Source: Boseongicola sp. H5 (lineage in GTDB: Bacteria > Pseudomonadota > Alphaproteobacteria > Rhodobacterales > Rhodobacteraceae). Taken from it: a stretch of 64,000 bases of DNA. The notes beneath the pieces are model-generated. The model did no database searches and was not told where the DNA came from. It saw only the letters and a program-made list of their open reading frames with translations. Position 1 is the first letter of the stretch. Each line of letters starts with the position of its first letter. The stretch covers positions 124,001 to 188,000 of the forward strand of contig JACNMN010000001.1 in NCBI GenBank assembly GCA_020622165.1, in the 5' to 3' direction. This document shows, piece by piece, positions 37,053-46,439 of the stretch. The position numbers and the translations under genes were made by a program.

Positions 37053-37451
37053 ATGAAGTATCTTGCCAAACTGCCGGCCCTTGCCCTGTGTTCGGTCGCG
37101 ATCGCCGCCTGTGCACCCCAGCCGCAATTCGAGCCGATCCGGGCGGAACCGGTTTTCAACAAATACGGGGCAGTCACGGAATGTGTCTCACCGGATGGTC
37201 GGGTTTTCTCGGCGAGTGCGGGCCAGCCCGACCCGTGCCTCCCGTCGGAAGACTGCCCCGGAGGGTTTGTCTCGTCGGCGGGTGAGTACATCTGTCCGGA
37301 GGATGTCGACCGGGGCGATGAGCCCGGCGACGGGCCGTTCGGCACGCAGGCCGACCCGACCGCTCCCGGTGACCCGCGGACGCCCGACCCGACGCCGCCG
37401 GCGCCCGCCCCCGGCGGCCTTGCCACAGTTGGAACCGGCCGCGGGACCTGA
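37053..37451 (+). CDS. hypothetical lipoprotein
   Basis: 132 residues. A lipoprotein signal peptide ends in the lipobox VAIAAC, with the acylated Cys at position 20. The mature part is short and cysteine-containing (ECVSPDG, DPCLPSEDCPGG, EYICPED), then a Pro/Gly/Asp-rich low-complexity tail. No family is recognised. It should be anchored in the envelope. Similar lipoproteins of roseobacters are small and uncharacterised. Confidence 0.7.
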   Translation: MKYLAKLPALALCSVAIAACAPQPQFEPIRAEPVFNKYGAVTECVSPDGRVFSASAGQPDPCLPSEDCPGGFVSSAGEYICPEDVDRGDEPGDGPFGTQADPTAPGDPRTPDPTPPAPAPGGLATVGTGRGT

Positions 37452-37690
37452 CCGCCGGATCACCGCCGTGCGCCCGTCCCCGGCATCGTGACCATCCGAT
37501 GGATGCCGGGCAGTCCCGGCCCCGCCGCGGCGGCGGCAGAGGCTGGGGCGGGCGAAAGGAGGGCGATGGGCGCAAGCGCGGCGGGGTCCGGAGACGCAAC
37601 CGCGTTCAACACTCCGTGAGCAAACAAGAACCGATGGATGTTTACCAATATAGATGCGACGCTTCCATGCAGGGATGCATAAGGGGTCTC

Positions 37691-38584
37691 ATGAACTGGG
37701 ATGACATCAGGCTTGCGTTGTCGATTGCGCGTGGCGGCTCCCTCTCGCGGGCGGCCATCGCTCTGGACATCAATCAGTCGACCGTCGGGCGGCGGCTGAA
37801 CGCGCTGGAGGCCAGTCTGGGGGTCACCCTTTTCCTGCGGTCGAAAAACGGTCTGCGGCTTACGGATATGGGCGAGGTCTTCATCGCGAAGGCCGCCGAG
37901 ATCGAACGGCAGGCAGAGGGCCTGTCCGATGCTCTCAAATCGCCGGAGCAACAGGCGGCGGGCATTTTACGGGTGCTCGGCAATCAATGGGTCATCAACC
38001 GATTGATCAAAAGCGGGCTGGGCGAACTTCTTGAGCGATATCCGTCGCTGCAGATCCGCACGATCGCGGGACGGCCCGAAACCAGCCTCTGGCGCGGCGA
38101 GCCCGGGGTCGGATTATGGTTCGAAACCCAGCCTGTCGATGGGTCGTTCCAGATCACGCTCGGGGCCATTCCCTATGCGGTTTACAGGAAGAAGGGCTGT
38201 GACGGCGGCAGGTGGGTTTCCTTCTTCGATGAGCGCAACCCGGGCAATCAGGCCAGCGTCCGTGTCATCGGGTCGGGTGGCGGAAACGCCAGAACGCGGC
38301 TCACCGCCCTTGATGCGGAGACCCTTCTGGAAGCTGTCGCCGCGGGCATGGGCAACGGGTTGCTGCCGGTCTGCCTTGCCGAGGGCGATGACCGGCTGGA
38401 GCAGGTCTCGTCCACAGAGCAGCCGTTCCAGCGGATCCTGTTCTGTCACATCCACCCCGACACAGTGGGATCGCCACGGGTCCAGGCCTTCATGACATGG
38501 ATCCGGGCCAGATTTGACGTGGCCTTCCGGCCCAGAGAACCGGAACTCGGGACGGTGCCGGTTCCGGGGTATTCAAGGCAGTAA
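37691..38584 (+). CDS. LysR family transcriptional regulator
   Basis: 297 residues from ATG 37691 (MNWDDIRLALSIARGGSLSR). The N-terminal winged helix shows the LysR pattern AAIALDINQSTVGRRLNALEASLG; the remainder is a periplasmic-binding-like effector domain. Longer starts upstream have no ribosome binding site. The target is not adjacent in an obvious way; the next gene, a globin-like protein, is on the same strand 133 bases on. Confidence 0.9.
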   Translation: MNWDDIRLALSIARGGSLSRAAIALDINQSTVGRRLNALEASLGVTLFLRSKNGLRLTDMGEVFIAKAAEIERQAEGLSDALKSPEQQAAGILRVLGNQWVINRLIKSGLGELLERYPSLQIRTIAGRPETSLWRGEPGVGLWFETQPVDGSFQITLGAIPYAVYRKKGCDGGRWVSFFDERNPGNQASVRVIGSGGGNARTRLTALDAETLLEAVAAGMGNGLLPVCLAEGDDRLEQVSSTEQPFQRILFCHIHPDTVGSPRVQAFMTWIRARFDVAFRPREPELGTVPVPGYSRQ

Positions 38585-38717
38585 CCCGTATTGAGAGTTA
38601 TCTGACGCATTTGCGACGACTCCGGTTCCGCCGAAAGCCGGGCATTCATTACGACGAAAAGACAAAGATCCGTGAAATTATATCGGCCCTCGGGCCAACT
38701 TGAATTGAGTCAGCGAA

Positions 38718-39140
38718 ATGTATCTTGAGCAAAATGACATGAACGTCCTGAAGGAAAGCCTGCGCCGTTTCCAGATGAGAAGTGACATGATGGCCGCACG
38801 GTTTCACGACACCCTGCTGCGCGATGCGCCGGAGACACTTGCCTTTTTCAGCAGGGACGTTCCCGGCCACCCGGAAAAAGCGCTTCAGTCCCTTTATGCC
38901 ATCGTCGCGCTGCTGGAGGGCACGGAGGAAAGCCAGCGCATGATCTGTCGGCTGAGGCAACGTCAGGCAAGATCGGGTCTGGGGCCCGAGGTCTATGCGC
39001 GGATTTATCCGACCCTGGAAAAATCGCTGCTTCAGGTGTTCGGTGAAAGCCTGCCCCCGGAGTACTGTCGGGCATGGCGGGCCGCCCTCGCCGCCGTGGG
39101 CCGCATCCTCTACGATCATCCCGACCCGCAGGACGGGTGA
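38718..39140 (+). CDS. globin-like protein lacking the expected proximal histidine
   Basis: 140 residues. The helical pattern matches bacterial single-domain globins: FHDTLLRDAPETLAFFSRD (B-C helices), LQSLYAIVALLE (E), GLGPEVYARIYPTLEKSLLQ (F-G) and CRAWRAALAAVGRILYD (H). Aligning by the EVY and AW landmarks to flavohemoglobin, the position of the F8 proximal histidine is Gln within RLRQRQARS. If so, heme could not be bound in the usual way. It may be a non-heme sensor globin, or the alignment may be off by a turn. Confidence 0.6.
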   Translation: MYLEQNDMNVLKESLRRFQMRSDMMAARFHDTLLRDAPETLAFFSRDVPGHPEKALQSLYAIVALLEGTEESQRMICRLRQRQARSGLGPEVYARIYPTLEKSLLQVFGESLPPEYCRAWRAALAAVGRILYDHPDPQDG

Positions 39141-39216
39141 ACCGGACCTGTGCGCCCCGGGGGCTGCCCGGAAAGGCCCCCCTTCGCCATCATCGGTGCG
39201 GCGGGTTTGAGCGTGG

Positions 39217-39687
39217 CTATTCCGGCGCGAGCGCACTCACGACAGCGCCCGGCGGGCGTTCCAGTTCGGCCACCCACGCCTCGATCCGCCTGCGGTTGAC
39301 GCCGAAATCCGTGGGCCCGAAGCGGGAGGTGGCGCGAAACACCAGCAACGACGGATCGCCGGAAAGGACGTAGACGCTTGTGTAATCCGGCATCCCCCAG
39401 ATCTGCGACCGGGTGACATGGGTGACACCCAGATCCTCTCCGGCACCTCTCAGAACCGTGGTCCGGGGGGTCGCGATGACGAGGGCATGCGCCCTTTCGA
39501 ACGCCTCGCGCTCGGAGGTTGAGATGGCGCGCACCGCCTCGTGGCCGGTCGGGAAAGCGTAGTCGCCCGGCCCTCTGGGATGGGGGGCGTCATGGGCGTG
39601 GTCCAGTTGATGCGGCGCAACCCGGATGTAGGTCGTAAGCCCAAGCACCAGCAGGGCGAGGATGGACGCAGAAATCCGTTTTCTCAA
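39217..39687 (-). CDS. DUF1499 family protein
   Basis: 156 residues with an N-terminal hydrophobic helix (about 5-22) and the DUF1499 C-terminal block FRATSRFGPTDFGVNRRRIEAW, closely parallel to the paralogue at 12109-12558. It starts inside the stop of the upstream helical-repeat protein (ATGA), so the two are translationally coupled, which gives a functional partner to a family of unknown role. Probably periplasmic, membrane-anchored. Confidence 0.82.
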   Translation of the reverse strand: MRKRISASILALLVLGLTTYIRVAPHQLDHAHDAPHPRGPGDYAFPTGHEAVRAISTSEREAFERAHALVIATPRTTVLRGAGEDLGVTHVTRSQIWGMPDYTSVYVLSGDPSLLVFRATSRFGPTDFGVNRRRIEAWVAELERPPGAVVSALAPE

Positions 39688-41537
39688 GGCGCAACGGCCG
39701 CGCGCAGGGCCGCCAGAAGCAGCAGGTGTTCATACCGCGCCCGGGTGGCGTCGTCGGAGATCCTCGAAACAGCGTCCATTGTATGGGTGAAATCCGAAAA
39801 CCCGGTCATCGAGATGGCCGCGTCTTGCAGGAACAGGTCCCGTCTGGCGGGATCTTCGATCAGGTCCGCCAGTTCCAGAGCGATTTCGGGCCGTCCCGCC
39901 TGGATCAGACTGACCGACAGGTTGCGCAGAAGGGCAAGCCGCAGATCCGTATCCTCGACCGCGTCGGCGGCAGTCCGGGCGATTTCGAAATACGTGGCGA
40001 ATTGGTCCTCTGTCCCGTTTGTCGCCGCAAACCCCATATTGGCGATACGGCCCATCACCGCATCCTCGGGGCTGGCGACGAACCGCAGGCGGGTTTCGGC
40101 CCGGTCGTATTCGCCGTTGCCGGCCTCCAGTTCCGCGAACAGTCTGACAGTCGCGTCCGTCACGGGAACCCAACACGGCCCTTCGATCAGGCCCATGGCG
40201 AGCGCGGCGGCCCTTTCGGCCAGCGCATCCTCCCCGGCCGCCTTTGCCTCCCGCGACAGGAGAATGTAGCCTTGGGTTTGCTCGTTCCCATCGGTCTGGC
40301 GCGGCAGAATGTCGAACGCCTCCTGCAACCGCCCTGCCCCGATCAGACCCGCAACGATCGTACCGACATCGTGCATCCGCCAGCTCTCGTCCGAGATGCG
40401 GTCAGCCAGTGTGACGGCGAGATCGGCATCGCCGGCCATGGCCACCGCGCTTGCCAGACGGCTCCACCCGTCGTCGCGAATGGTCAACGCATCCGCGTCG
40501 GCACCCCGCATGCTTTCAAGCTCTGCCATGGCGCGATCCGCCAGAGGCCGCCAGTCCGATGCGGGCGCGGATCCGGCCACAACGACGATGATCGTCTGAA
40601 GTGCGTTGGCATGGTCCGCCGGGAACGTCCCCACGTCGCGGGCAGCCGCAACCGCAAGATCGAGCCTGCGGGCAGCCCAGGCCGCTTGTGCGAATTCGGC
40701 GAAGACGTAGCTGCGCCGGTGCGGCTCCACAAGCGTGGCCATATCGGCCCGCGCCGCGTCGAACAGCGCCTCCGCTTCCGCCATCTGGCCGTTTTGCGCC
40801 ATTGCGGCCGCCACCCTGCCTGTGGCGATCGGGCGCCAGTCGCCTGCCCGAAAATGCGGCAGCATCTCGTCGCCGTCCTCGATCCTGCCCGCGTCGAGGA
40901 GGTGGATGACAAGGGAGTTCAGCAGCGCGCCATGCGAGCCCTCGTCGCCCGACAGGTTTTCGTCGACAAGGTCGATGGCATCCTGAAGACGGCCGTCATC
41001 CAAAAGCGCCGTGGCAAGATGCAGGACCCCTATATAGGCCAGCGGCTCGTCGAAATCGTCCGTCGCGGCAAGTTCTTCCAGCGCGACGGTGAGGGTCGAG
41101 AAACGGGCCAGATTGGCAATGTACTGCGCCCGCGCACGGGCGAAGTGTTCCGGCGAGGAAAGACGGGCAAGAAGATCCCGTCGCGGCGCGGCTGAATGCC
41201 GTGCCGACGCGGCGATGATTTCGGTTATCGCCTGATCTACGATGTCGGAAGGGGCCGTGTCCGCAAGCTGCTCCCACAGCACGGCTTCGGCCGCGTCGAG
41301 CCTTCCGGCGTAGACCAGTGTCGTCAACCGCTGCAATTGGGCCGATGGCAGGCGCTCGGCGGGCAACTCCCCGGTCTCTATGGCCACCAGCCGGTCCTGA
41401 ATGACGTCCAGACAGTCCGGAACCGGCGCGGCCAGACAGTGCCGAAGCGTATCCTGCGCGGCAACGGGCATTGGCGAGATCATCAACAAACTGCCGGCAA
41501 GCAACGCGCCCGCAGATCTTCCAAATGCAGTTCTCAT
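39684..41537 (-). CDS. exported helical-repeat (TPR-like) protein
   Basis: 617 residues from the ATG at 41537. A signal peptide ends near residue 28 (PVAAQ). The mature protein is a long alpha-solenoid with repeating helical pairs containing Ala-rich TPR-like signatures such as AAAMAQNGQMAEAEALFDAA, GLIGAGRLQEAFDILPRQ, and LSVSLIQAGRPEIALELADL. There are about ten such units. It is likely a periplasmic scaffold. It is coupled to the DUF1499 gene. No enzymatic motif is seen. Confidence 0.75.
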   Translation of the reverse strand: MRTAFGRSAGALLAGSLLMISPMPVAAQDTLRHCLAAPVPDCLDVIQDRLVAIETGELPAERLPSAQLQRLTTLVYAGRLDAAEAVLWEQLADTAPSDIVDQAITEIIAASARHSAAPRRDLLARLSSPEHFARARAQYIANLARFSTLTVALEELAATDDFDEPLAYIGVLHLATALLDDGRLQDAIDLVDENLSGDEGSHGALLNSLVIHLLDAGRIEDGDEMLPHFRAGDWRPIATGRVAAAMAQNGQMAEAEALFDAARADMATLVEPHRRSYVFAEFAQAAWAARRLDLAVAAARDVGTFPADHANALQTIIVVVAGSAPASDWRPLADRAMAELESMRGADADALTIRDDGWSRLASAVAMAGDADLAVTLADRISDESWRMHDVGTIVAGLIGAGRLQEAFDILPRQTDGNEQTQGYILLSREAKAAGEDALAERAAALAMGLIEGPCWVPVTDATVRLFAELEAGNGEYDRAETRLRFVASPEDAVMGRIANMGFAATNGTEDQFATYFEIARTAADAVEDTDLRLALLRNLSVSLIQAGRPEIALELADLIEDPARRDLFLQDAAISMTGFSDFTHTMDAVSRISDDATRARYEHLLLLAALRAAVAP

Positions 41538-41874
41538 ATCAAACACCCAAACAAACAAGGACGCGCCGCAAAGCTGCGCGCAGCCCATCCGATATCGCGA
41601 ACAACGTTCTGAGACTTATCCGGGCAAAAAAACCCAGTCTCTATTCTGACCCGCTAGGGTTCAGCCTATCGGCATACGGGACACCCACGAAGCCCCATTC
41701 CTGCACCGCTGCGATGCATTTTTGCCGGGTCCGATCGAAAGGGGTCACCAGATCTGATCCAGGCCATTCGTGTGACCAGCCGCGCGCCGAAGGGAGCATG
41801 ATCCATGCGCCGCTCGATGGACCGGGTTGCCAGCCGGGCGCCGGGTTGGACAGGGTCCCGCCCTGCATCGAAGA
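41538..41874. other. 337-base noncoding region between the repeat protein and the glycan cluster
   Basis: No supported gene. It should contain the promoter of the minus-strand repeat-protein operon and the terminator of the glycan cluster. No strong hairpin with a T-run is evident; a weak ORF on the minus strand (41641-41868) has no recognisable content. Confidence 0.35.
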
Positions 41875-43071
41875 TCAGCCGGGCCCGTCGCGCTCCATCT
41901 GGGCCATTTCCGCGGCCTCCTCCGCATCGCGCCTTTCGTTCAGGGCCCGCAGGGAGTGGGCGATCTGGCGCGCGATGGTGCGGTCGTCCTGACCGCTGGC
42001 CTGCATCTTGCGAACCAGCGCCTTGGATTGCGGCGGCAGCGGCTGGACATAGAGAATATCGTCCAACTGGTCGTATGGCACCGCGCCGGCGCGTTTCAGC
42101 GCCGCGATGCGCGCCTGAAAATCGGGCGTGCCGCGCAGCCGAGCAATGCGCCCGGCATGTATAGCGAGCCCCGTCCGGTAGAGGGTTCGCAAGGTTTCAT
42201 CCTCCAGCCAGGCGGAAATCTCACCCTCTATCGCCGAGCGGTGCTGCAAAAGCGTATCGCAGGGTTCCTCGTTGCGGTCGAAGATCGCAAAATAGGTCGC
42301 GTCATACTTCCCGATTTTGTTGTTCACATTTCCCCGCATTCCGCGCAGCAGATAGGATTCGGCACTCTTGACCGCGTAGTGGTGTATCTCGACAAGCTCG
42401 CGCCCGACCGAAGCCGCCGAAGACCGCCAGGCCGCGCGTTTGAAGCTTGGCGGAAGCGGGCGACCGGAGCCGTTGATCCAGAGCTGATCCAGAAGCGCCT
42501 GCATCCGCGCCGGGTCTTTCCGGGCCTGCTGAACCGTGGGGCGGTGAATGCCGAGCTTGAGATGCGGAAACGGCCGAAACAGGGTCTTCACGCCCCAGCC
42601 CTTGCGAAACCCGGCGGGGGCGGAGCGGGTGTAGCTGGCACTCACCAGCCCCGGGTTCCAGTCGACAAGCCCGTTCGAGCCCATGATCCGCCAGGTGGCC
42701 GCAATCGCCTGCGTGTCGGGCGGAACCGCGGCGATCAGGTCGTCCAGATGGCCCGCGCCGGTCTTGATCACCAGAAACTCGTCGGCATCCATCACCAAAA
42801 GCCAGTCGCTGTCGCGGATCTGGGGGTTTTTCTGGCCAAGGGTCAGCGCATGGGGCTGGGGCTTCTTGCCATCGGGCACCACATTCCTGAAATGCCGCAC
42901 AAGGCCCATCTGTTGCATCCGGTCCAGCATCTGATCGGTGCCATCGGTACAGTCATTTGTGTAGACGCAGATGCCGTCGAAGCCGATCAGGCGGTGATAG
43001 GCGACCCATTCCAGAAGATCGGCGGCCTCGTCCTTCATCATCGTCAGAATGGTGCGGCGGTGCCCGGTCAT
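41875..43071 (-). CDS. glycosyltransferase family 2-like protein
   Basis: 398 residues. The N-terminus ILTMMKDEAADLLEWVAYH and GFDGICVYTNDCTDGT belong to the Glyco_tranf_2_4 group of GT-A enzymes, with the metal-binding DADE at 95-98 (WLLVMDADEFL). A central conserved region with HHYAVKSAESYLLRGMRGN also recurs in the large glycosyltransferase at 52112-54028. The C-terminal 50 residues are charged and helical. Last gene of the minus-strand glycan cluster; donor and acceptor unknown. Confidence 0.87.
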   Translation of the reverse strand: MTGHRRTILTMMKDEAADLLEWVAYHRLIGFDGICVYTNDCTDGTDQMLDRMQQMGLVRHFRNVVPDGKKPQPHALTLGQKNPQIRDSDWLLVMDADEFLVIKTGAGHLDDLIAAVPPDTQAIAATWRIMGSNGLVDWNPGLVSASYTRSAPAGFRKGWGVKTLFRPFPHLKLGIHRPTVQQARKDPARMQALLDQLWINGSGRPLPPSFKRAAWRSSAASVGRELVEIHHYAVKSAESYLLRGMRGNVNNKIGKYDATYFAIFDRNEEPCDTLLQHRSAIEGEISAWLEDETLRTLYRTGLAIHAGRIARLRGTPDFQARIAALKRAGAVPYDQLDDILYVQPLPPQSKALVRKMQASGQDDRTIARQIAHSLRALNERRDAEEAAEMAQMERDGPG

Positions 43072-43328
43072 GTCGTCCTTGTTCCTGCGTGTCCGCCCCG
43101 GCGGGCGGTATCTGATCCGATCCCGCGCCGACCCTAGCGCGCGGGCGCGGCGGGCGCGATGCTGAATACGTCCGGCCCTCTGCGGTGCCTTTGCGGATCG
43201 CGCAGCCGGGCTCCTTCATCCGGGGCCGGTGCGGGGCCGCTCGGCGTGGTGCCCCGTCGACCGGCGAAGGCCCGGATGCGGCCGCCTGTCATCGGTTTCA
43301 CCCGTACCCCGACCTGGCCAGCCTTGCC

Positions 43329-44213
43329 TCACCCGAGCGGGGGGATTTCATCGCCAAGCCGCAGCAGGCCGCCCTTCGCGTCAAGCTGCGCCTCCTGCTC
43401 GGGGGTCAGCGTATGAATGGCCTGGTAAAGCGCGCGATACCCCTCCTCCCGCTCCGTCTGGCTGTCGGAGATGCGCTCCAGCGCGTCCTTCATCGGGTCG
43501 GTAAACCCGTGCGAGCCCCGCCGCCAATCCAGCTTCCTGCGCCACGTGTCGTAATCCGGCGCCGCGAAATGCAGCAAATGGGCACCGTCCTCATGGCGCA
43601 GAATCTCCCCATGGATGCGCGCCCCATCGGCCTCATGGGCCCAGTGCTGACGCAGACGGATCCCCGGCAATCCCGCCCGGTAGAAGGATTTGCCTTCGGG
43701 ATGCCCGATCAGCCCGAAGCGGCTGCGGAACAGATCCGCATGCGCGCCGTATATCTCGTTGATCGTAGGCCGTGGCAGCGGCAGCCGGAACGCCTCCGTC
43801 CCATCGGCAAGAAAGACCTGCTCGGCGGACAGAATGCGCGCGGTCTGAAGCTCGTCGGGCCAGGTCGCCAATGCCTCCGCGATGGTCCGCCCCTCGAACC
43901 GCATCAACTCATCGGCATCCACGTTCAGAAACCAGCCCTCCGAGGTCTCGTGATAGGCCAAGGTCAGGGCCGCGTTCTGGCGACGGGTGAACCGTGCCCC
44001 GGGGGGCAGCCCCAGCCGGGTCCAGAACGCCGCATCGCAGGGGCGCGCATCGACCTCTGGGATGGTCCGCAGATAGGGCAGCGCCGGGTCGTCCGGATCA
44101 TCCAGAAAGAGGATCATGCGCCCCGCCCCCTGCGCCCGATACCAGTTCAGGAACCGGGTCAGAACCGGCAGGGGCTCCCGCATGATCGCGGCGACCGTGA
44201 ACGCCCCGGTCAT
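43329..44213 (-). CDS. glycosyltransferase family 2-like protein
   Basis: 294 residues from ATG 44213; a TTG five codons earlier is possible. The start FTVAAIMREPLPVLTRFLNW and GRMILFLDDPDDPAL, then WFLNVDADELMRF (DADE, 99-102), place it in the same GT-A group as its neighbours. The His-containing block HLLHFAAPDYDTWRRKL occurs near residue 215. A short helical tail follows. It is 41 bases from the next glycosyltransferase. Confidence 0.85.
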   Translation of the reverse strand: MTGAFTVAAIMREPLPVLTRFLNWYRAQGAGRMILFLDDPDDPALPYLRTIPEVDARPCDAAFWTRLGLPPGARFTRRQNAALTLAYHETSEGWFLNVDADELMRFEGRTIAEALATWPDELQTARILSAEQVFLADGTEAFRLPLPRPTINEIYGAHADLFRSRFGLIGHPEGKSFYRAGLPGIRLRQHWAHEADGARIHGEILRHEDGAHLLHFAAPDYDTWRRKLDWRRGSHGFTDPMKDALERISDSQTEREEGYRALYQAIHTLTPEQEAQLDAKGGLLRLGDEIPPLG

Positions 44214-44254
44214 GGCGCCGGAGGACAAGGGCGATGGGCGCGCACCCGCATCGC

Positions 44255-45268
44255 CTACCCAGCCCCGCCCAGCCCCATCCCTTCAAGCAGGGGGGCGAAT
44301 TCCGGCAGGCTGCGCAGATGCCTGGCCTTTTTCTGATGGTGCGCCACGGATTCCTGATGCAGCGTGCCAAGCACCGGATCGCTCAGGAACTCCTCCCGCA
44401 GGCGCGTGGCCTCGGGCGATGGCGTCGCGGCGCGGGTGTCCACCGTGCCCCTGGCATCGTAATCGCGCCAATAGGCATAGCGCCGCTCCGGATCGAGGCG
44501 CGTCGCGCCGACAGCGTCGCCCCGGTCGATTTTCACCAGATACGCCTCGGCGGAGCGGATCGCGTAATGGTTGAACTGCGCCAGATCGACCGTGGTCAAC
44601 GACATCGCGCCTTTGCTGCTCCCATCCGTCCATTCCGGCGGAAACTCGTTGCCGCTGCCGTCGATCCAGCGATATCCGGTCGAGGAGAAATCCGAACGCC
44701 GGGGGCGGTGATTGCGCCGCACGCTGAATTTCACCTTGTTGTGAAACATCGTCTTGACCGCGTTCGTCGGCTGGCGGCCGGCCGCGCGCAGGGCTTCGTA
44801 ATCCTTCGACTGCGTGGTGAATTGCGAGACCACGGGTTCATCGACGATATCCACCACGCCGCCCGAACCGAAGGGCATCGAGGTGAAGGAGACCACATCG
44901 AACCCGCCGGTTTCCTCGTAGAAATCATTCAGATGGCCGCCGCCCGCCCAGATCATCAGAAACTCGTCCGCATCCGTGAAATAGATCCAGCCCGCATCCT
45001 TGTAGAGGTTGAACAGCGAGGCATAGCGGTGAGCCATGACATGCCAATTCGACCGGTCACCGAACAGCGCCTTCGGGTTCGGGACATGCTTCAGCGGGAT
45101 CAGCCGCTCCATCCGGTCAAGGATCCGGTCGGTCAGATCGTCGCAGTCATTGGTGATGACGATGAAGCTGTCGAAGCCGACCGCCATGTTGTGGGCGACC
45201 CATTCCAGGATATAGGGCCCCTCATTCTTCATCGCGGCCACGATAAGCGCGGGTTCGTTGTTCAACAT
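44255..45268 (-). CDS. glycosyltransferase family 2-like protein
   Basis: 337 residues. MKNEGPYILEWVAHNMAVGF, VITNDCDDLTDRILDRM and FTDADEFLMI (DADE, 99-102) give the same GT-A fold as the two adjoining genes; the FNHYAIRSAEAYLVK element matches the HHYAVKSAESYL element of the 398-residue enzyme. Part of a run of glycan-synthesis genes on the minus strand; probably adds one sugar to a surface polymer. Confidence 0.87.
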   Translation of the reverse strand: MLNNEPALIVAAMKNEGPYILEWVAHNMAVGFDSFIVITNDCDDLTDRILDRMERLIPLKHVPNPKALFGDRSNWHVMAHRYASLFNLYKDAGWIYFTDADEFLMIWAGGGHLNDFYEETGGFDVVSFTSMPFGSGGVVDIVDEPVVSQFTTQSKDYEALRAAGRQPTNAVKTMFHNKVKFSVRRNHRPRRSDFSSTGYRWIDGSGNEFPPEWTDGSSKGAMSLTTVDLAQFNHYAIRSAEAYLVKIDRGDAVGATRLDPERRYAYWRDYDARGTVDTRAATPSPEATRLREEFLSDPVLGTLHQESVAHHQKKARHLRSLPEFAPLLEGMGLGGAG

Positions 45269-45302
45269 GAGATTCGCCGTCCCACGCAGGCTGAAACACG
45301 TC

Positions 45303-46439
45303 TCATCTTGTCAGGTCCCAATAAGAAAGTGGCGCGCCAAGGGCCTGCGCCAGGGCGTCGACATGTGCGTCGAGCTCCTCCTGCGGCGGGTCGGTCCAGG
45401 CGCTGTCGTCAGGAATGAAATCCGCCTTGGCCAATGCCGCGCCGACCGTCGGGAAATCGACATGGGCCTGCGCCTCCCGTTTCACGAAGCGCCCGCCCGA
45501 GGGCACCCAGCACCCTTTGATGGCTTCCACACGGACGGGCTCGACCCCCGCGAAACGGCGGAATTGCAGCAGATAATCCTCGATATTCATCGACGGGCCG
45601 CGATTGATGATGGCCACGCGCGTCACCGGATCCACCACCATCGCGGCCAGATGCAGGGCGGAACCATCGAGCGCCACGATCCGCCGCGCGGCCTTGTATT
45701 GCGCGATCTGTGCGTCGATCCCGTGGTCCTGCGGATGGTAGACGCGATACCCCGCGGCCGCCATGAGATCCTCGATCCGGGTCTCCATCACCACCCGGCC
45801 CCGGCGCGAAGACAGGCCCGAGCGGGAGATATAGATATCCTCTGCCCCGTCGGGCGCGATATCCTGCCCAAGCCGGTCGCGCATGAAGCGGCGGTATTCA
45901 GGCCGCCCGGCGCTCATCTCGCCGATGCCGAAGGCGGGCTCGGGGAATGCAATCTCGTCGATCTGGACCGGAACCTGCACCGCCCGCAGCGCCAGATCGC
46001 CAAGACCCAGCCTTGCAAAGAACGGCACGTGCTGGCGCATTAGCCTGAACTCATGGGTGAGCCGCTTTTTCGGGTAGAACACGATGCCGTCAATCGCCCC
46101 GATCCGGTCGATGGCCCAAAGCCGGCTGGTGGTTTCGGCCAGAAAATGCCCGAAATGCGGATAGAAGACACCGCCGAAAAGCCACCGCCCGGCCAGCCGT
46201 TGTTCGGATCGGGCCCCGTCATAATCGGGCACGACCGTCATCGGCTCGCCGGCATAGCGCCAGGCATGGCTGGCCGCGATATGGGCGCCCGAGCGGTCAA
46301 ACACACCCGCTGCGCGCTTGTACCCGTTGGGCTCGTTCTCCGCCCAGGGCACCAGCGTCACATCGCGGTGCCATTCGGGCGTCCAGTCGATCGGTTCGTC
46401 GGGGTCGAAGGTCAGCTTTGGCGGGGCGGCGTCCTGCAT
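45303..46439 (-). CDS. glycosyltransferase family 61 protein
   Basis: 378 residues from ATG 46439, whose first base is the last base of the upstream stop (TAATG). GT61 features are FGGVFYPHFGHFLAETTSRLW, YISRSGLSSRRGR and the C-terminal YHPQDHGIDAQIAQYKAARR, then IVALDGSALHLAAM. Bacterial GT61 enzymes build polysaccharides or modify glycans. No transmembrane segment, so cytosolic. It is coupled to the glycosyltransferase upstream. Confidence 0.85.
   Translation of the reverse strand: MQDAAPPKLTFDPDEPIDWTPEWHRDVTLVPWAENEPNGYKRAAGVFDRSGAHIAASHAWRYAGEPMTVVPDYDGARSEQRLAGRWLFGGVFYPHFGHFLAETTSRLWAIDRIGAIDGIVFYPKKRLTHEFRLMRQHVPFFARLGLGDLALRAVQVPVQIDEIAFPEPAFGIGEMSAGRPEYRRFMRDRLGQDIAPDGAEDIYISRSGLSSRRGRVVMETRIEDLMAAAGYRVYHPQDHGIDAQIAQYKAARRIVALDGSALHLAAMVVDPVTRVAIINRGPSMNIEDYLLQFRRFAGVEPVRVEAIKGCWVPSGGRFVKREAQAHVDFPTVGAALAKADFIPDDSAWTDPPQEELDAHVDALAQALGAPLSYWDLTR

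Noticed and set aside
36595-37116. Small open frames in the 36368-37052 gap
   Set aside because: No ribosome binding site, no family resemblance and inconsistent composition; left as noncoding.
41641-41868. 75-codon minus-strand frame in the 41538-41874 gap
   Set aside because: No ribosome binding site or recognisable content; too short to accept without conservation.
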